Positions 26,763 through 35,185 of a stretch of DNA of 64,000 nt are shown here, in pieces. The first letter of the stretch is position 1; each line of letters begins with the position of its first letter. The stretch is from Alistipes sp. (GTDB lineage Bacteria > Bacteroidota > Bacteroidia > Bacteroidales > Rikenellaceae). The stretch lies in the NCBI GenBank assembly GCA_017398555.1, contig JAFQFV010000029.1, forward strand, positions 1-64,000, read 5' to 3'. The position numbers and the translations under genes were made by a program. The notes under the pieces were generated by a model that saw only the letters and a list, made by a program, of their open reading frames with translations, was not told where the DNA came from and made no database searches.

Positions 26763-27320
26763 ATGAAAAGATCGATAAGTTTATTATTATTAATACTCTG
26801 CGCGCACTTTTCATTCGCATCAAATCCTAAACTGCAGAAAGAGCATCGCTATGGTGATCGTGGTCGTTTTGGAACTATCAAGACGAGTTTTGTGATGTGG
26901 AATCCAGATGCAGGGAGTCCATATTCGGAATATGGAGTCGAAATTGATTTGATAAATGGCTTTGCATTCAATCCATATTTTATGCTTGGTGGTGGCGTTG
27001 GTGTTGATTTTAAGTGGGAAAAACTAGCAGCTGACCAAAAAACAGACTTAAAGACCTTCATTCCTATATATGCACATATAAGATGTAATATCCTCGATCG
27101 CAGACTTACACCAGTCATTGCACTAAATATAGGCGGTGCAGCTTTGGTCGATGATGATAAGGTGCAATGGGGTGGATGGTGTGTCGAACCTTTAGCAGGT
27201 ATTGCTGTGCGACTAAAAAATGGCAAATCGATAGACCTTACCGCATCGCTACACGTTCAAGGCGGAATATTTTTGGGCTGGGATATAGGTCATAAAATCG
27301 GTGTCAGTTATACCTGGTAG
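26763..27320 (+). CDS. Small exported beta-barrel-like protein
   Basis: 185-residue protein with signal peptide MKRSISLLLLILCAHFSFA and alternating strands that end in GVSYTW, a terminal aromatic typical of outer membrane barrels. Glycine-rich strands such as FMLGGGVGVDF fit a porin-like or opacity-type barrel. It lies 11 bp after the C10 protease and is probably co-transcribed. C10 proteases are often encoded beside small inhibitor proteins, but I see no sequence feature that shows an inhibitor here. Confidence 0.65.
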   Translation: MKRSISLLLLILCAHFSFASNPKLQKEHRYGDRGRFGTIKTSFVMWNPDAGSPYSEYGVEIDLINGFAFNPYFMLGGGVGVDFKWEKLAADQKTDLKTFIPIYAHIRCNILDRRLTPVIALNIGGAALVDDDKVQWGGWCVEPLAGIAVRLKNGKSIDLTASLHVQGGIFLGWDIGHKIGVSYTW

Positions 27321-27323
27321 TAT

Positions 27324-27350
27324 AAGTCCTGCTAAGGCGGGACTTTTTTT
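27324..27350 (+). terminator. Intrinsic terminator
   Basis: AGTCCTGC, loop TAAG, GCGGGACT (one G-T pair) followed by seven T residues, directly after the barrel gene. Confidence 0.85.
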
Positions 27351-27379
27351 GTTTTAATTGGTGATAATAGCTATATTTG
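27348..27379 (+). promoter_or_regulatory. Promoter for tsaC
   Basis: TTTG (27348-27351), 20-bp spacer, TATATTTG (27372-27379). It overlaps the T-run of the preceding terminator. Confidence 0.65.
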
Positions 27380-27404
27380 CAGTGAATAATTACTGACTAA
27401 TACT

Positions 27405-27968
27405 ATGGATCGAGAAATAGCTCTTGCACTTGAGGTGCTGCGTAGTGGCGGAATAATATTGTACCCCACAGATACCGTTTGGGGCATTGGTTGCGATGCG
27501 ACAAATGCCGAGGCGGTGCAGAAGATTTATGACCTTAAGAGGAGTGCCGACAAAAAGTCGATGCTTGTCCTCTGTAAGGATGCCGATATGGTTGTCCGCT
27601 ATGTCAATAAAGCTCCGGGTATCGCCTTTGAGGTGATGGAGATGGCGACAAAACCACTCACCCTTATCCTTCCGGGGGCATCGGGCGTGGCGGCAAACCT
27701 TATCCCGGAGGAGGGAACCCTCGGTGTGCGTGTGCCTAACCACGAGTTTTGCCAAAAACTGCTCTACAAGTTCGGCAAACCTATCGTCTCAACCTCGGCA
27801 AACATCTCCGGCGAGAAGACCCCGAAGAAGGTCGCCGAAATCTCTAAAGAGATTCTTGAGGGTGTCGATTTTGTCGTAAATCCTCGCTTTCAGGGTCGCC
27901 CAACCGGGCAGCCGAGCTCGATTATTGCCTTTGGAGAGGGGTGTGAGGTTAATATTATTCGTCCTTGA
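27405..27968 (+). CDS. tsaC: L-threonylcarbamoyladenylate synthase (Sua5/YrdC family)
   Basis: Makes threonylcarbamoyl-AMP from threonine, bicarbonate and ATP for the t6A37 modification of ANN-decoding tRNAs. The 187-residue protein has the YrdC core: LYPTDTVWGIGCDA, KRSADKKS, LTLILPG, GVRVPNH and STSANISGE. It lacks the Sua5 C-terminal domain, so it is the short TsaC form. Its TGA stop shares its last base with the first unit of repeat array C. Confidence 0.93.
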   Translation: MDREIALALEVLRSGGIILYPTDTVWGIGCDATNAEAVQKIYDLKRSADKKSMLVLCKDADMVVRYVNKAPGIAFEVMEMATKPLTLILPGASGVAANLIPEEGTLGVRVPNHEFCQKLLYKFGKPIVSTSANISGEKTPKKVAEISKEILEGVDFVVNPRFQGRPTGQPSSIIAFGEGCEVNIIRP

Positions 27969-28350
27969 TTTTATCGTGAAAAGCACGCATCTGCGGCACA
28001 TCCCTCATATCCCCGAATGGGAAATACCGCAGTATGTCCCATCCGTGTATATATCACGATGCACCACAGCTACGCACTTTTGACGATAAAATAGTGCATA
28101 GATTGAACGTAGTACAAACTTGCGGCACATCGCTCATATCCCCGAATGGGAAATACAGGAGTATGTCCCATCCGTGTATATATCACGATGCACCACAGCT
28201 ACGCACTTTTGACGATAAAATAGTGCATAGATTGAACGTAGTACAAACTTGCGGCATATCGCTCATATCCCCGAATGGGAAATACAGGAGTATGTCCCAT
28301 CCGTGTATATATCACGATGTACCATCTCTAACACGCTCTGACGCCAAAAT
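27968..28350 (+). repeat. Array C: three tandem palindromic repeat units, 129-bp period
   Basis: Unit C1 (27968-28092) starts on the last base of the tsaC stop codon, with perfect 10-bp ends ATTTTATCGT/ACGATAAAAT. C2 (28093-28221) and C3 (28222-28350) are 129 bp each and almost identical. Each unit has an apical hairpin ATGGGA-ATAC/GTAT-TCCCAT with a variable four-base loop (CGCA, AGGA, AGGA) and a middle segment GGCACATC...GATGCACC. Because 129 is divisible by three, the array is open in one frame and shows a false 43-residue repeat. Confidence 0.9.
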
Positions 28351-28365
28351 TGTGTAACTTTAACC

Positions 28366-28394
28366 TTGTCAAAATCAAAAAAATAGTATCTTTG
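28366..28394 (+). promoter_or_regulatory. Promoter for the PEGA-repeat gene
   Basis: TTG (28366-28368), 18-bp spacer and TATCTTTG (28387-28394), 17 bp before the ATG. Confidence 0.6.
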
Positions 28395-28411
28395 TGTAAA
28401 TTTTAGCAACA

Positions 28412-31408
28412 ATGAAGAGACTACTTGCACTCCTTTCCATACTATTTGTATCTTTTTCTGTCGCGGCGCAGGCGGAGAAGAGCATTGTTATTGACCAAAA
28501 ATCTTTCCGCCCGGTGCAGGTTGATATGCTTACAGGAGTTGGTGTGGATGAGATTATGGTCGATAGCTCACGTCGCCCTTGTGCCCGAATTAAGATGAAG
28601 ATTAACCGTATGACAAGGGCGGAGATTGACCAGATTGAGGTCAAGATTGCCACCAACAATCAGCTGACAAAGTGCAGAACGGCCGATTATGACACGGGAT
28701 TGATTATCGAGATGACGGCAAAGGCGCAGAGTCGTTTCTACCTCTACCACCCAGAGTTTGGCGAGTCGAATGAGGTGTCGCTAAACCTTGAGCCGAACAA
28801 GGAGTACTACATTGAGGCCTATCTGAATCAGAGCTTCTCGATAGTTGTAAATAGCAATGTTGCGGGTGCGGATGTCTATCTTGATAACAACTATAAAGGT
28901 CAGACAAACAATAACTTATCGCTTACAATCGCAGAGGTTATGGTTGGCGACCACACGCTGCGTTTGGAGTATGGCAACCAGCGATACGAGCAGAAAATTG
29001 CGGTCAATAAGAGCAATATTTTCTTCCGTCAGAATGTCAATGTTGAGGCGTCAAAGCCGCAGTTTGTGGTCTTTGTGGTCGAGCCGAAGAGTGCCGTTGT
29101 GCTTATCGACGGCAAACTCTACACTCCGCAGGATGGCGTGGTGACGACGGTGCTTGAGAGTGGCGGTTACAGCTACTCGATATCGGCAAAGGATTACCAC
29201 GATGCGACGGGAACATTTACTGTCGCAGGTGCGAAGGTCGAAAAGAGCATCAATCTTGACCCTGCCTACGGCTGGTTGGAGGTCAAAAGTTCGCAGCTTG
29301 AGGGTGCGGCGGTGTTTGTTGATAACCAGCTTATCGGCACAGCACCCGTAAAGAGTGGCAAACTCTCAAGCGGAGAGCATACGGTAAAGATTGTCAAGGA
29401 GTTATACGATGCCCATACAGCTGTGGTAACAATCTCTGACAATAAAATTACATCTTACAATCCGACCCTCTCGGCAGACTTTGCCAATGTTACAATCAAC
29501 GCCTTTAATGGCGCAGAGATTTGGGTTAATGGCGAGAAAAAGGGGACAACAAAGTGGAGTGGTCGCCTCGCAACAGGTGCCTATATCTTCGAGGCTCGCA
29601 AGGCGGGACATCGTACAACAACTCTGGCCAAGAGTATCTCGGCAACCCCTGCATATCAGGTCTATAACCTCGAAGCACCAACTGCGATTATGGGCGGTGT
29701 AGTGGTGACAACAACCCCCGCTATGGCGGATGTTGCGGTGGATGGCAAATTGGTCGGAAGAACACCGATTTCGCTCGATAATCTGATTATCGGTCAGCAT
29801 ACAATTACCATCACCAAAGAGGGCTATAGTACACATACAGAGCAGATTACGGTCGTACAAGATAAGAGCGTAAATCTCGACATTGTTCTGCATAAGGGTA
29901 CCAAAGGCCCATATAAAGTTGGCGACTTCTACGACGTTGATGGGGTCAAAGGCGTGGTTATGGAGGTCGATAAGACGGGCTATCGCGGAGAAATCGCAGT
30001 GCTGACATCAACAGTAACCACCGCTGATGTCAAACCGTACAAAGTTGGCGATATAGTTACCATCAACGGCGTGAAGGGCGTTGTCTTTGAGGTTGGAGAG
30101 GATGGCTATAGCGGCAAGGCGGTGAGTGTTGCGCAGTCAAAGAGTAAACTTATCCACTCTACAAAAACTACCCATCCGGCAAGTGCATGGTGTATGGCGC
30201 TTGGAGATAGTTGGTATTTACCGACAAAAGATGAGCTTGCTACTATCTATAAGAATAAAGCTACGATAGATAAAAGACTCTCGACAAAGTTGGGCTCAAA
30301 TCTCTATTGGTCTTCAAACCAAGATAGATATGTGAATACTTCATATAATGCATATGTCGTTGGGATGGGACATGGCCAAGCAATATGGCGAAATCTCAAT
30401 GATTGTAACTACGTTCGTGCAGTAGCCTCGTTCTCTAAATCGGTAGAGCTGAGAGAGTTTAATAATTTGCCACAGACCTGTTCTCCATACAAAGTCGGTG
30501 ATTTCTACAATGAGAATGGCAAGCAAGGTGTCGTCTTCTATGTTGATAAGAGTGGTCGTAATGGAGGTATAGTGAGTCTGACCGAGTCAAAGGAGAGTTT
30601 ACCTTCTAAGTTGTCTTCTTGGTGTCAAAGTCTTGGTGCTGGCTGGGAGTTGCCAAGTTCGTCGGCTCTTAAGCTACTTGCCGTGAAAGGTACAGTAAAG
30701 GATGCAATTAACACAACCCTTAAAACTTATGGTGTAGAGATTGGCTCTGGTTATTATGCTGGCTCTGGGAGAAAAGGGTATGTTAGTTCGGAGGAGTATA
30801 AAAACTATGAATGTGGGAACAACTCAATATTTCGCGCACGCGCTGTTTGTCGATTTGGAGATCAGATAGAGACAACTCAAGGCCCGTATGCAGTAGGCGA
30901 CTACTACTGTGAGAATGGCAAGCAGGGCGTAGTCTTTGAGGTTAGTGCAGATGGTATGCACGGTAAGATTGTCTATCTAACGAAGATTTTTGATAACGAC
31001 TATTGGTTGCGACCAAAGTCTAAAATGAAGTTTGTCGGGGCTACAAATGAGGATGACGGCGAGATGAATATGCAGATAATCCAAGGCGTTGAGGGTTGGC
31101 GTACAAGTTATCCTCTCTTTGCTGCTTGCGGAGCGTTGGGTAGCGGTTGGTATCTTCCTGCAATCAATGAGTTGAAGAGAATATGGATGCATAGAGATAA
31201 AATCAATGTCGCGATAGAGTCAAGAAATATTTTGGACAATCGTGAATATAAATACCAGACAGTCAAGGCAGAAGAGTTTTACGGTTCTTCGACCGAAGTA
31301 GATAAAAAGAGTTTCAAGTACTGGGCCACTTATAGAGAAGGGTGGGTCGGCTCGGGGAAAAAGAATAAGTACTCTTTTTACGAGATTCTCCCTGTAGCAA
31401 AATTCTAA
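28412..31408 (+). CDS. Large exported protein with PEGA repeats and DUF1566-like modules
   Basis: 998-residue protein with signal peptide MKRLLALLSILFVSFSVAAQ. Residues 20-130 form an N-terminal domain. About five PEGA-type beta repeats follow (roughly 130-495; for example VVTTTPAMADVAVDGKLVGR). From 497 to the end there are four copies of a YKVGDFY...GVVFEV...G module (at about 502, 543, 692 and 830). The last three are followed by segments such as SWYLPTKDEL and GWYLPAINEL that resemble DUF1566/Lcl domains. PEGA domains are usually surface or periplasmic binding units. The function is unknown. The 3' part is richer in A/T than the 5' part. Confidence 0.8.
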   Translation: MKRLLALLSILFVSFSVAAQAEKSIVIDQKSFRPVQVDMLTGVGVDEIMVDSSRRPCARIKMKINRMTRAEIDQIEVKIATNNQLTKCRTADYDTGLIIEMTAKAQSRFYLYHPEFGESNEVSLNLEPNKEYYIEAYLNQSFSIVVNSNVAGADVYLDNNYKGQTNNNLSLTIAEVMVGDHTLRLEYGNQRYEQKIAVNKSNIFFRQNVNVEASKPQFVVFVVEPKSAVVLIDGKLYTPQDGVVTTVLESGGYSYSISAKDYHDATGTFTVAGAKVEKSINLDPAYGWLEVKSSQLEGAAVFVDNQLIGTAPVKSGKLSSGEHTVKIVKELYDAHTAVVTISDNKITSYNPTLSADFANVTINAFNGAEIWVNGEKKGTTKWSGRLATGAYIFEARKAGHRTTTLAKSISATPAYQVYNLEAPTAIMGGVVVTTTPAMADVAVDGKLVGRTPISLDNLIIGQHTITITKEGYSTHTEQITVVQDKSVNLDIVLHKGTKGPYKVGDFYDVDGVKGVVMEVDKTGYRGEIAVLTSTVTTADVKPYKVGDIVTINGVKGVVFEVGEDGYSGKAVSVAQSKSKLIHSTKTTHPASAWCMALGDSWYLPTKDELATIYKNKATIDKRLSTKLGSNLYWSSNQDRYVNTSYNAYVVGMGHGQAIWRNLNDCNYVRAVASFSKSVELREFNNLPQTCSPYKVGDFYNENGKQGVVFYVDKSGRNGGIVSLTESKESLPSKLSSWCQSLGAGWELPSSSALKLLAVKGTVKDAINTTLKTYGVEIGSGYYAGSGRKGYVSSEEYKNYECGNNSIFRARAVCRFGDQIETTQGPYAVGDYYCENGKQGVVFEVSADGMHGKIVYLTKIFDNDYWLRPKSKMKFVGATNEDDGEMNMQIIQGVEGWRTSYPLFAACGALGSGWYLPAINELKRIWMHRDKINVAIESRNILDNREYKYQTVKAEEFYGSSTEVDKKSFKYWATYREGWVGSGKKNKYSFYEILPVAKF

Positions 31409-31521
31409 GGTAGGTTTTATAAAATCAAAGGCGATCGAAAAGAATCTATCAACAGCGAATAACTTTTTACTAATTTATAGAACATCCCTAAACCTGGCTT
31501 AATTCTTGCCCGCAGAGGGTT

Positions 31522-32448
31522 GTGGGCAAGGTGAAGTACAATATGGCGTTGGTGGCATCGAATATTCTGTTCGGTGCCAACTTTTCGTTCTACGTCTCGC
31601 TGACGGAGTACTATCTTAGCTTTCAGCAGATTTTTATGCTTCAGGTGGCGGTTGCGGCAGCCTTTTTTATCCCCTTTGCACTCTTCTCACGCCGCTCATA
31701 CAGAATTACGGTTGAGGATTTCGGAACGATATTTATCGTGGCACTGCTTGTCATCTACGGCTGGATGTATATGCTGCTGTGGGGAGCATCAAAGACAAGC
31801 CCGATAGATGCCTCGACAATCGCCACGCTCGGGCCTGTCTTTACGCTGATAGTTGCCCACATTGTTGCGCCGCAGAGGGTGTCGAAGGTAAAGGCGATTG
31901 GTGCAATCGTTGCAATGAGTGGCGCGTTGGTGTTACTGATGGATAGAGGTAAAAACCTGCTCGGCACGGCAGATGAGGCGTTTGGAAATGCCCTTGTCCT
32001 CTGTGCGGTGGTGGCGATAGCGGCAAATACGGTGCTGATACGCAGTCAGTTGCGCAAGTATGGCGAGCTGACGATAATGGGGTGGTACTACATCATCGGC
32101 TTTGTTATGGCAGCACCATTCTTCTGGAGTGAAATTGCGGGGATAAATCCGTTGAAACTACCACTTATTCCGCTCTTGGAGCTGCTCTATGTCATCTTTT
32201 TGGGTACGGTGCTGCCGATGTGGTTGCTCTATGTCGGCTCGTCACATCTGACGGCTCTCCATACGGCCCTCTATCGCTATCTGCAACCCGTTGTGGCGGC
32301 CGGACTGTCGCTACTACGAGGGCAGGATATAATAGACCGCACCAATATCATTGGCGCGGCCTTAATATTTACAGGTGTAGTCTTTGTTGTGGCGGGGAGT
32401 ATAATCGGTCGTAGGATTATCTCTGCCACAAGGCGTAAGGCTACTTAA
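31522..32448 (+). CDS. DMT superfamily transporter (EamA family)
   Basis: Inner-membrane protein of 308 residues with ten predicted hydrophobic segments in two EamA halves (about 8-140 and 155-295); it probably exports a metabolite or amino acid. The start is uncertain: GTG at 31522 gives the reading used here, GTG at 31531 gives MKYNMALV, and ATG at 31543 gives MALVASN. The purine-rich AGAGGG at 31514-31519 fits either GTG. The gene seems monocistronic and converges with the S1/P1 nuclease pair. Confidence 0.85.
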   Translation: MGKVKYNMALVASNILFGANFSFYVSLTEYYLSFQQIFMLQVAVAAAFFIPFALFSRRSYRITVEDFGTIFIVALLVIYGWMYMLLWGASKTSPIDASTIATLGPVFTLIVAHIVAPQRVSKVKAIGAIVAMSGALVLLMDRGKNLLGTADEAFGNALVLCAVVAIAANTVLIRSQLRKYGELTIMGWYYIIGFVMAAPFFWSEIAGINPLKLPLIPLLELLYVIFLGTVLPMWLLYVGSSHLTALHTALYRYLQPVVAAGLSLLRGQDIIDRTNIIGAALIFTGVVFVVAGSIIGRRIISATRRKAT

Positions 32449-33232
32449 ATATGTCGTTCAGTAGGGCAGCGAGGCGATAACCTGCGCGGGCCATTGTCTT
32501 GTCATTCATAGGCTCAAGGCGGTTGTGCTGCTCGCGCGACATAATCATATCCGGCTGTGCCCACTTGTAGAGCGGAGCAGCAAGACGAGCCATATCTGCC
32601 GCCCAATGGCGAACATCACCCTTGCTAAATCGCTCCTTATCAGCGCCGTAGCAGGTCTGAAGGTCGTCAGCAAAGAGCTGTGGCGTGTATGTCGCGTGGC
32701 GGTTGATGATATTTGAATCCCAGAACTTGCGCCAAGAGGATGTTGCAAGGGCCGCCTTCTTACCCGAAAAACCGTTCGATATTTGGAACTGGAAGTTGCG
32801 GCGAGAGTGAGGAATGTTCTCGATGCGCACGTGGGCGAGATTGTGCATATCGGCCACAAGGTGGATAACGCTCTTCAGTGCTGCCACAACCGTAGAATCG
32901 CTATGCTCAGCGCGGTTTGTCAGGATGTCTATGCACCTCTCAATCTGCACTACGCCATCATTTTGAGAGTCGGTCTTTGATTTAAGGTCGGCAGTAACCT
33001 TGATATAGTGCCAATGTGCAGTATGCTTTGTAGCCTCATCCTTTGCTATTGTCTGGAGCCACCACGCACCTGAAGCAAGGTCGCCACCGAGAATCTTTGT
33101 TGTCTCACTCTTTGCCTTTTCGGTTAGATTTTGCTCTGCGAGTGTGGCGATGCACTGCTGTGCAAACTTATTCCACGCAGAGGCGGTACTGATACCTAAC
33201 AGACAGATCATCAATACTATATATCGTTTCAT
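32441..33232 (-). CDS. S1/P1 nuclease-family paralogue with lost zinc ligands, probably inactive
   Basis: 263-residue exported protein with signal peptide MKRYIVLMICLLGISTASA. The fold matches S1/P1 nucleases, whose three zinc ions are held by the mature N-terminal Trp and by His and Asp ligands. Here W20 remains, but the next ligand His is Gln (WNKFAQQ), the Asp of the SWxD position is absent (AWWLQ), and the HxxxD motif reads RKFWD. The central HLVADMHNLAH block is intact. So three ligands are missing. The intact paralogue lies directly upstream in the operon (6-bp gap). It may act as a binding protein or be decaying. Confidence 0.8.
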   Translation of the reverse strand: MKRYIVLMICLLGISTASAWNKFAQQCIATLAEQNLTEKAKSETTKILGGDLASGAWWLQTIAKDEATKHTAHWHYIKVTADLKSKTDSQNDGVVQIERCIDILTNRAEHSDSTVVAALKSVIHLVADMHNLAHVRIENIPHSRRNFQFQISNGFSGKKAALATSSWRKFWDSNIINRHATYTPQLFADDLQTCYGADKERFSKGDVRHWAADMARLAAPLYKWAQPDMIMSREQHNRLEPMNDKTMARAGYRLAALLNDIFK

Positions 33233-33238
33233 AATAGC

Positions 33239-34024
33239 CTATTTTGAGAAAATTTCGTTCAACACTTTTGCTAATCTGTATCCTCCACGCAGAGCCTGCT
33301 GCATGGCAATCTCCTTCATGCGGGCGTGGTTCTGCTCCGACACCTCAGTAACCTCGCTGTGCATAGGCAGCAGGGTATAAATTTCGCGCATCTCAACCGC
33401 ATTGACAGCCGCCCAATCGTTCGCATTGCCTTCGCAAATCGCAGCAATCTCTGCGCCACAGAGGGTGTCGTACTTCTCGGCAATCTGGTCGCACTTAAGA
33501 CCCTTGTTGTAGTAGCCTACAGAGGCATCCCAGAAGGAGTGGAAGCCCATCTTCTTGCCCTTCATCTTTACAGAGCGCTGCTTGAGGTCCGGCTCATTGA
33601 CGCTATACTTTGTGTGTACAGGGCAGTGCATATCGCCCACCATGTGAATTAGATATTTGAGGTTGTCGGCGACAATGGAGTCCTTGAGTTTGTGGTACTT
33701 ACGCATCTGCTTGCAGATACGGTTAATCTGATAAGCTGCATTGCGGGTCTCGCCCTTAACCTGCTTGTTCTTCTCATCTACAGGTACGCCGTGCCAATAG
33801 TGAGTCTCCTCAAAGCCGGGGCAGTTACGCCAATAGTCCATCCACGAGGCGTAGTATGGCAGGTTGTGCTTAAGGTAGGCGCGACACTTCTCCTTCGCCT
33901 CATCGGTCAGGTGCCTCTCGGCAATAACAGCAATAGTGGCATGGCCGATGTTGTTCCACGCCCTTGCGGTCTGTGTGGCTGCGAAAGATAGTACTACAGC
34001 CACTAAGGTTAGAAAGCGTTTCAT
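33239..34024 (-). CDS. S1/P1 nuclease family protein
   Basis: Exported zinc-dependent nuclease, 261 residues, expected to cleave single-stranded nucleic acids and 3'-nucleotides in the periplasm or outside the cell. After the signal peptide (MKRFLTLVAVVLSFAATQTARA) come all expected ligands: W23, the His in WNNIGHA, the Asp in SWMD, THYWHG, HMVGDMHCPVH and FHSFWD. It lies 5 bp downstream of dtd and 6 bp upstream of a degenerate paralogue, in the operon cdd-rluA-dtd-S1/P1-S1/P1. Confidence 0.9.
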   Translation of the reverse strand: MKRFLTLVAVVLSFAATQTARAWNNIGHATIAVIAERHLTDEAKEKCRAYLKHNLPYYASWMDYWRNCPGFEETHYWHGVPVDEKNKQVKGETRNAAYQINRICKQMRKYHKLKDSIVADNLKYLIHMVGDMHCPVHTKYSVNEPDLKQRSVKMKGKKMGFHSFWDASVGYYNKGLKCDQIAEKYDTLCGAEIAAICEGNANDWAAVNAVEMREIYTLLPMHSEVTEVSEQNHARMKEIAMQQALRGGYRLAKVLNEIFSK

Positions 34025-34029
34025 ATAGG

Positions 34030-34482
34030 TTACTCTTTGTTTTTGGTATCTATACAGATTGTTACAGGCCCATCATTTACGAGTGATACCTGCATATCGG
34101 CACCAAACTCACCGGTAGGGACTCTTGAGCCGAGAGCCTGCGATAACTTCTCTACAAACTGCTCATACATCGGGCGCGAAATAGGCTCGGGAGCAGAACG
34201 GATATAGGATGGGCGGTTACCTTTTTTTGTTGAGGCGTAGAGGGTAAATTGACTCACCACAAGCGCACGACCACCTACTTGGTTGATGTCGAGATTCATC
34301 ACGCCATTTTGGTCGTCAAATATTCTCAGACGCGAGATTTTACCCACAAGCCACTCGATATCCTCCGCCGTATCAGCTGCCTCCACACCGAGCAGAATGA
34401 GCACTCCGTGTTCAATCTCCGCCACCCTCTGCCCTGCAATATCGACAGAGGCGCTCTTCACTCGCTGAACTACCGCCCTCAT
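34030..34482 (-). CDS. dtd: D-aminoacyl-tRNA deacylase
   Basis: Removes D-amino acids (and glycine from tRNA-Ala) from mischarged tRNAs. The product has 150 residues, starting MRAVVQRVKSASV. It shows the two cross-subunit motifs of Dtd: SQFTLYA and the C-terminal region with GEFGADMQVSLVNDGPVT, the family's NxGPVT written DGPVT. I reject the longer ORF start at 34530 because it overlaps the upstream pseudouridine synthase gene; with this start the gap is 1 bp. Confidence 0.95.
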   Translation of the reverse strand: MRAVVQRVKSASVDIAGQRVAEIEHGVLILLGVEAADTAEDIEWLVGKISRLRIFDDQNGVMNLDINQVGGRALVVSQFTLYASTKKGNRPSYIRSAPEPISRPMYEQFVEKLSQALGSRVPTGEFGADMQVSLVNDGPVTICIDTKNKE

Positions 34483-34483
34483 A

Positions 34484-35182
34484 CTACAGTCCTGCTTGAG
34501 ATTGTGCGAAGAAGAGCCAGAGGTTGTCATCTGTAGGCACAGGTGCCTCGATAGTTATGCTCTCTTTGCGTACAGGGTGGATAAATGACATGCTGCGCGA
34601 GTGGAGCGATATGCCACCATTCGGATTTGAACGCTTTGCACCATACTTAAGATCGCCCTTTATCGGACAGCCAATCTTTGAGAGCTGTGCGCGTATCTGG
34701 TGGTGACGACCTGTCAGCAGCTCCACCTCCACAAGGGTATAGCGGTCAGAGCAGCCGAGGACAGCATAGCGCAATACGGCACGCTTGGCATCACCCTTTG
34801 GGGTGTTGTAGCAGTATGAACGGTTGCTCTTGCCGTCACGCAGAATGTAGTGCACAAGCTCGCCACTCTCTGTCTGAGGACGATTTTCAACCACTGCCCA
34901 ATACTTTTTAGAGATCTCGCCACGGCGAATCATCTCATTCATACGCGAGAGAGCCTTTGAGGTCTTGGCAAAGAGTACCACGCCACTTACGGGGCGGTCT
35001 ATACGGTGCACCACACCCAAAAAGACATCAAAAGGTTTGTTGTCGCGCACCTTGATAAATGCCTTTATCTCATTCTCAAGCGCCGAATCGCCATTTGGGT
35101 CGGGCTGTACAAGGTCGCCGCAACGCTTATTTACCACAATCAGGTGGTTGTCTTCAAATAGTATATCGTTTGGATTAAACAT
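34484..35182 (-). CDS. RluA-family RNA pseudouridine synthase
   Basis: 232-residue pseudouridine synthase without an S4 domain. The catalytic aspartate lies in HRIDRPVSG near residue 62, followed by FAKTSKA and, later, the RHHQIRAQ block that is characteristic of RluA enzymes. The target uridine (rRNA or tRNA) cannot be read from the sequence. It sits between cdd (3 bp) and dtd (1 bp) in a minus-strand operon. A second, S4-containing member is encoded at 53542. Confidence 0.92.
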   Translation of the reverse strand: MFNPNDILFEDNHLIVVNKRCGDLVQPDPNGDSALENEIKAFIKVRDNKPFDVFLGVVHRIDRPVSGVVLFAKTSKALSRMNEMIRRGEISKKYWAVVENRPQTESGELVHYILRDGKSNRSYCYNTPKGDAKRAVLRYAVLGCSDRYTLVEVELLTGRHHQIRAQLSKIGCPIKGDLKYGAKRSNPNGGISLHSRSMSFIHPVRKESITIEAPVPTDDNLWLFFAQSQAGL

Positions 35183-35185
35183 ATT

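Noticed and set aside
27968..28350. CRISPR-like array
   Set aside because: The units join directly without unique spacers, each unit is palindromic over its whole length, and no cas genes are present.
28034..28357. Open frame of 107 residues with a 43-residue tandem repeat
   Set aside because: It lies wholly within repeat array C. The repeat arises because the 129-bp unit is divisible by three; other copies of the element are not open in this frame.
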